From: Acidobacteriota bacterium
GTDB lineage: Bacteria; Acidobacteriota; Terriglobia; Terriglobales; Acidobacteriaceae
Reading direction: 5' to 3'
NCBI GenBank assembly: GCA_028872955.1
Contig: JAGWNX010000006.1
Coordinates: forward strand, 19,568-83,567
Length of the DNA: 64,000 bases
This document shows, in pieces, positions 62,549 to 64,000 of this stretch. The first letter of the stretch is position 1. Every line of letters starts with the position of its first letter. Below the pieces are notes generated by a model. That model ran no database searches. It worked only from the letters and a program-made list of their open reading frames with translations, and was not told the origin of the DNA. The translations under genes and the position numbers were made by a program.

Positions 62549-64000
62549 TTAGAAGTTGACCTTGAGCTGGAACTCCGTCGAGCGCGGCGCGCCCTGGTCA
62601 AACGTACCCGAGCCACGCTGCCAGCGGATACCATCGTGGATCGACGTATCGTTCGGACCGTTCAGGAAGTTCGAGACAGCGCCTACCGAGCCTCCAGCCG
62701 TACTGGTGTTGGCAAGCACTCCGCCCAGACGGCCGAAGTTGCTCATGTTGCTCACGTTGTACAGCGCCACGCCAGGCTCCAGGCTCAGCCCCTCACGCAC
62801 GCGCGAGAGCTTGATCGGGTAGGTGAAGCTGGCATCAAAGCCGCGGAAGACTCCGTTGTTGATCGGCGTCGTCGGCGCGGTGGCAATCGCCTGCTGCACA
62901 GCGTTCATTGACACCAGCTGGCTCTGGGTAAACAGACCCGCCGCCACCAGCGCCTTGCCCGCCGGTGTCAGCGTACCCGCCTGGGTCGCGTTGTAGTTGT
63001 TGATCAGCTTGTTGAGACCAGCGCCCTTCACCTCGTGCATGTACGCACCGGGATTCGTGCCCGGAACCAGATCGCCTGTCGTACCGTCACCATCGACGTC
63101 CGTACGGAAGATCTCGCCCGCCGCACCCGAAGTGGAATCCAGCGTCAGCGAGGTGGCCCCAGCCGAGTAGAAGTGGCCCACCAGGCTCGCGTTCAGACCA
63201 TACTTCAGTTGCATGCTGCCGCCAAAGCTCAACTGGTTCGTGTGGTCCAGATTCGAGCGTCCCATAAACAGATTGGGATTATCGTTGTTCCACGCATACG
63301 AGCTGAAGAACTGGTCGCCCGAGCCCGCAGAGTTCGAGCCCGGCTGAATCGGGTTGATGATGCGCGAGAGTGAGTACGAGACCTGAACGTTCGAACTCAT
63401 CACGCCCGGCACCGGGTGCTTCGCCTGCTGCTTGAAGACGATCTGCAGCGCGTCATAGCCCGAGCGCCCAACCGGCAGGATAAAGAAGCCACGGCCCACG
63501 TTCGGATTGGCGCCCGGGAAGGCCGAGACCGCCGTGTGCGCCGACGAAGCCGGAAAGCTGCCGTCGAACTGATTGCCGGAGTCCAGACCGTTGGACGCAA
63601 AGTCCACGATGGTGGCGCTGGCGTTCGGATTGCCATTGGCATCCACACCGGAACCACCCGGGCAACCACCCGGAACGATGGCAGCGTTGATGGAGGCTGC
63701 GCCGCAGGCAGCCAGGGTGGCAGCAATCGCAGCCTGCGCACCAGCCTTGTTCAGGAACCGCGCGGCACCAACATGGTTCACGTCAATCTGAATGGGAATC
63801 TTCAAGGTGGCGCTATGAATGAAGTCCACACTCAGCACGATGCCCTTCGGCAGCTCACGCTGCACACCCCCGTTGAACTGGATGGCGTAGGGCGTCTGGT
63901 ACGGAGCTGCGTACATTCCCAACGAGTTCAACCCACCGCCTGTGCTGCCGATGTAGGAGGGGTTGGGGCCACCCGTCTGTGAGGCTGCCTGATAGGCCGC
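62549..64000 (-). CDS. TonB-dependent receptor, acidobacterial type, partial (N-terminus beyond window)
   Basis: The C-terminal 483 codons of an outer-membrane receptor; the frame is open to the right edge. Strand-rich segments (IQFNGGVQRELPKGIVLSVD, SNVQVSYSLSRI, LSFGGSMQLKYGLNASLVGH) form the barrel, and the chain ends in ELKVNF-type aromatic sequence (FQLKVNF), the sorting signal for the BAM complex. In Acidobacteriota these receptors usually carry an N-terminal carboxypeptidase-regulatory domain and import large glycans or other substrates; that part lies outside. The terminator at 62489-62519 follows. Confidence 0.92.
   Translation of the reverse strand, partial: AAYQAASQTGGPNPSYIGSTGGGLNSLGMYAAPYQTPYAIQFNGGVQRELPKGIVLSVDFIHSATLKIPIQIDVNHVGAARFLNKAGAQAAIAATLAACGAASINAAIVPGGCPGGSGVDANGNPNASATIVDFASNGLDSGNQFDGSFPASSAHTAVSAFPGANPNVGRGFFILPVGRSGYDALQIVFKQQAKHPVPGVMSSNVQVSYSLSRIINPIQPGSNSAGSGDQFFSSYAWNNDNPNLFMGRSNLDHTNQLSFGGSMQLKYGLNASLVGHFYSAGATSLTLDSTSGAAGEIFRTDVDGDGTTGDLVPGTNPGAYMHEVKGAGLNKLINNYNATQAGTLTPAGKALVAAGLFTQSQLVSMNAVQQAIATAPTTPINNGVFRGFDASFTYPIKLSRVREGLSLEPGVALYNVSNMSNFGRLGGVLANTSTAGGSVGAVSNFLNGPNDTSIHDGIRWQRGSGTFDQGAPRSTEFQLKVNF

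Overview
The window is a GC-rich (roughly 60-65 percent by eye) stretch of chromosome, most likely from an Acidobacteriota bacterium (Terriglobia/Acidobacteriaceae type). Evidence: a large TonB-dependent receptor ending in an aromatic residue at the right edge, exported proteins with an LPDAPS-type motif, BIG-repeat and beta-propeller lipoproteins, several secreted glycoside hydrolases, lipid A genes (lpxA, lpxI), and a radical SAM enzyme of the kind expected for membrane-spanning lipids. I ran no database search; family calls come from motifs and remembered family sequences.

Layout. 1-1494: trpA (cut by the left edge) and trpB, minus strand, with an intrinsic terminator in the leader that looks like an attenuator. 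1819-4575: a single-chain MmeI-like type IIL restriction-modification enzyme whose specificity segment has foreign base composition. 4595-7427: Rel stringent-response enzyme and a half-size TSUP transporter. 7598-15846: a carbohydrate island with myo-inositol oxygenase, a frameshifted secreted lectin-like gene, a LacI regulator, a GRP/RhaT-like sugar transporter preceded by a 34-residue membrane peptide, a clan GH-D-like glycosidase and a GH39 enzyme. Two promoters in this island carry the same 12-bp LacI-type operator. 16001-16205: tRNA-Pro(GGG) with two tandem copies of its 3' part.

16293-25000: housekeeping genes (yggX, argC, rnr, tyrS, fabZ, lpxA) with small conserved proteins; several starts here seem to lie directly behind a -10 box with no Shine-Dalgarno, suggesting leaderless mRNAs. 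24981-33024: exported MocA-type oxidoreductase, DsrE plus TsdA-like dihaem cytochrome pair, Tat esterase, a 37-residue membrane protein, a BIG lipoprotein, lpxI and an exported peroxiredoxin. 33131-42356: histone H1-like Lys/Ala protein, MltD-like lytic transglycosylase, lepA, two tandem Skp/OmpH chaperones, a gene-free kilobase with a triple hairpin, an RGG-rich protein ending in a receiver-like domain, and a HIT protein.

42000-50511: a translationally coupled ICMT-like methyltransferase / Ste24-like protease / HIT operon, divergent from an exported TldD/TldE-like pair; then an RlpA lipoprotein and an LPDAPS protein. 50845-64000: Tes/MJ0619-type radical SAM protein, a lower-GC orphan gene, a Phd/VapC toxin-antitoxin pair, M15-like DUF882 protein, YceH, a secreted GH2 enzyme, a giant beta-propeller lipoprotein and the C-terminal part of a TonB receptor.

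Most interesting: the specificity-domain mosaic in the MmeI-like enzyme, the LacI regulon linking inositol oxidation with alpha-glycosidase and sugar uptake, the CaaX-processing-like operon, the candidate trp attenuator, the tandem tRNA 3'-end copies, and the disordered-RNA-binding/receiver fusion.
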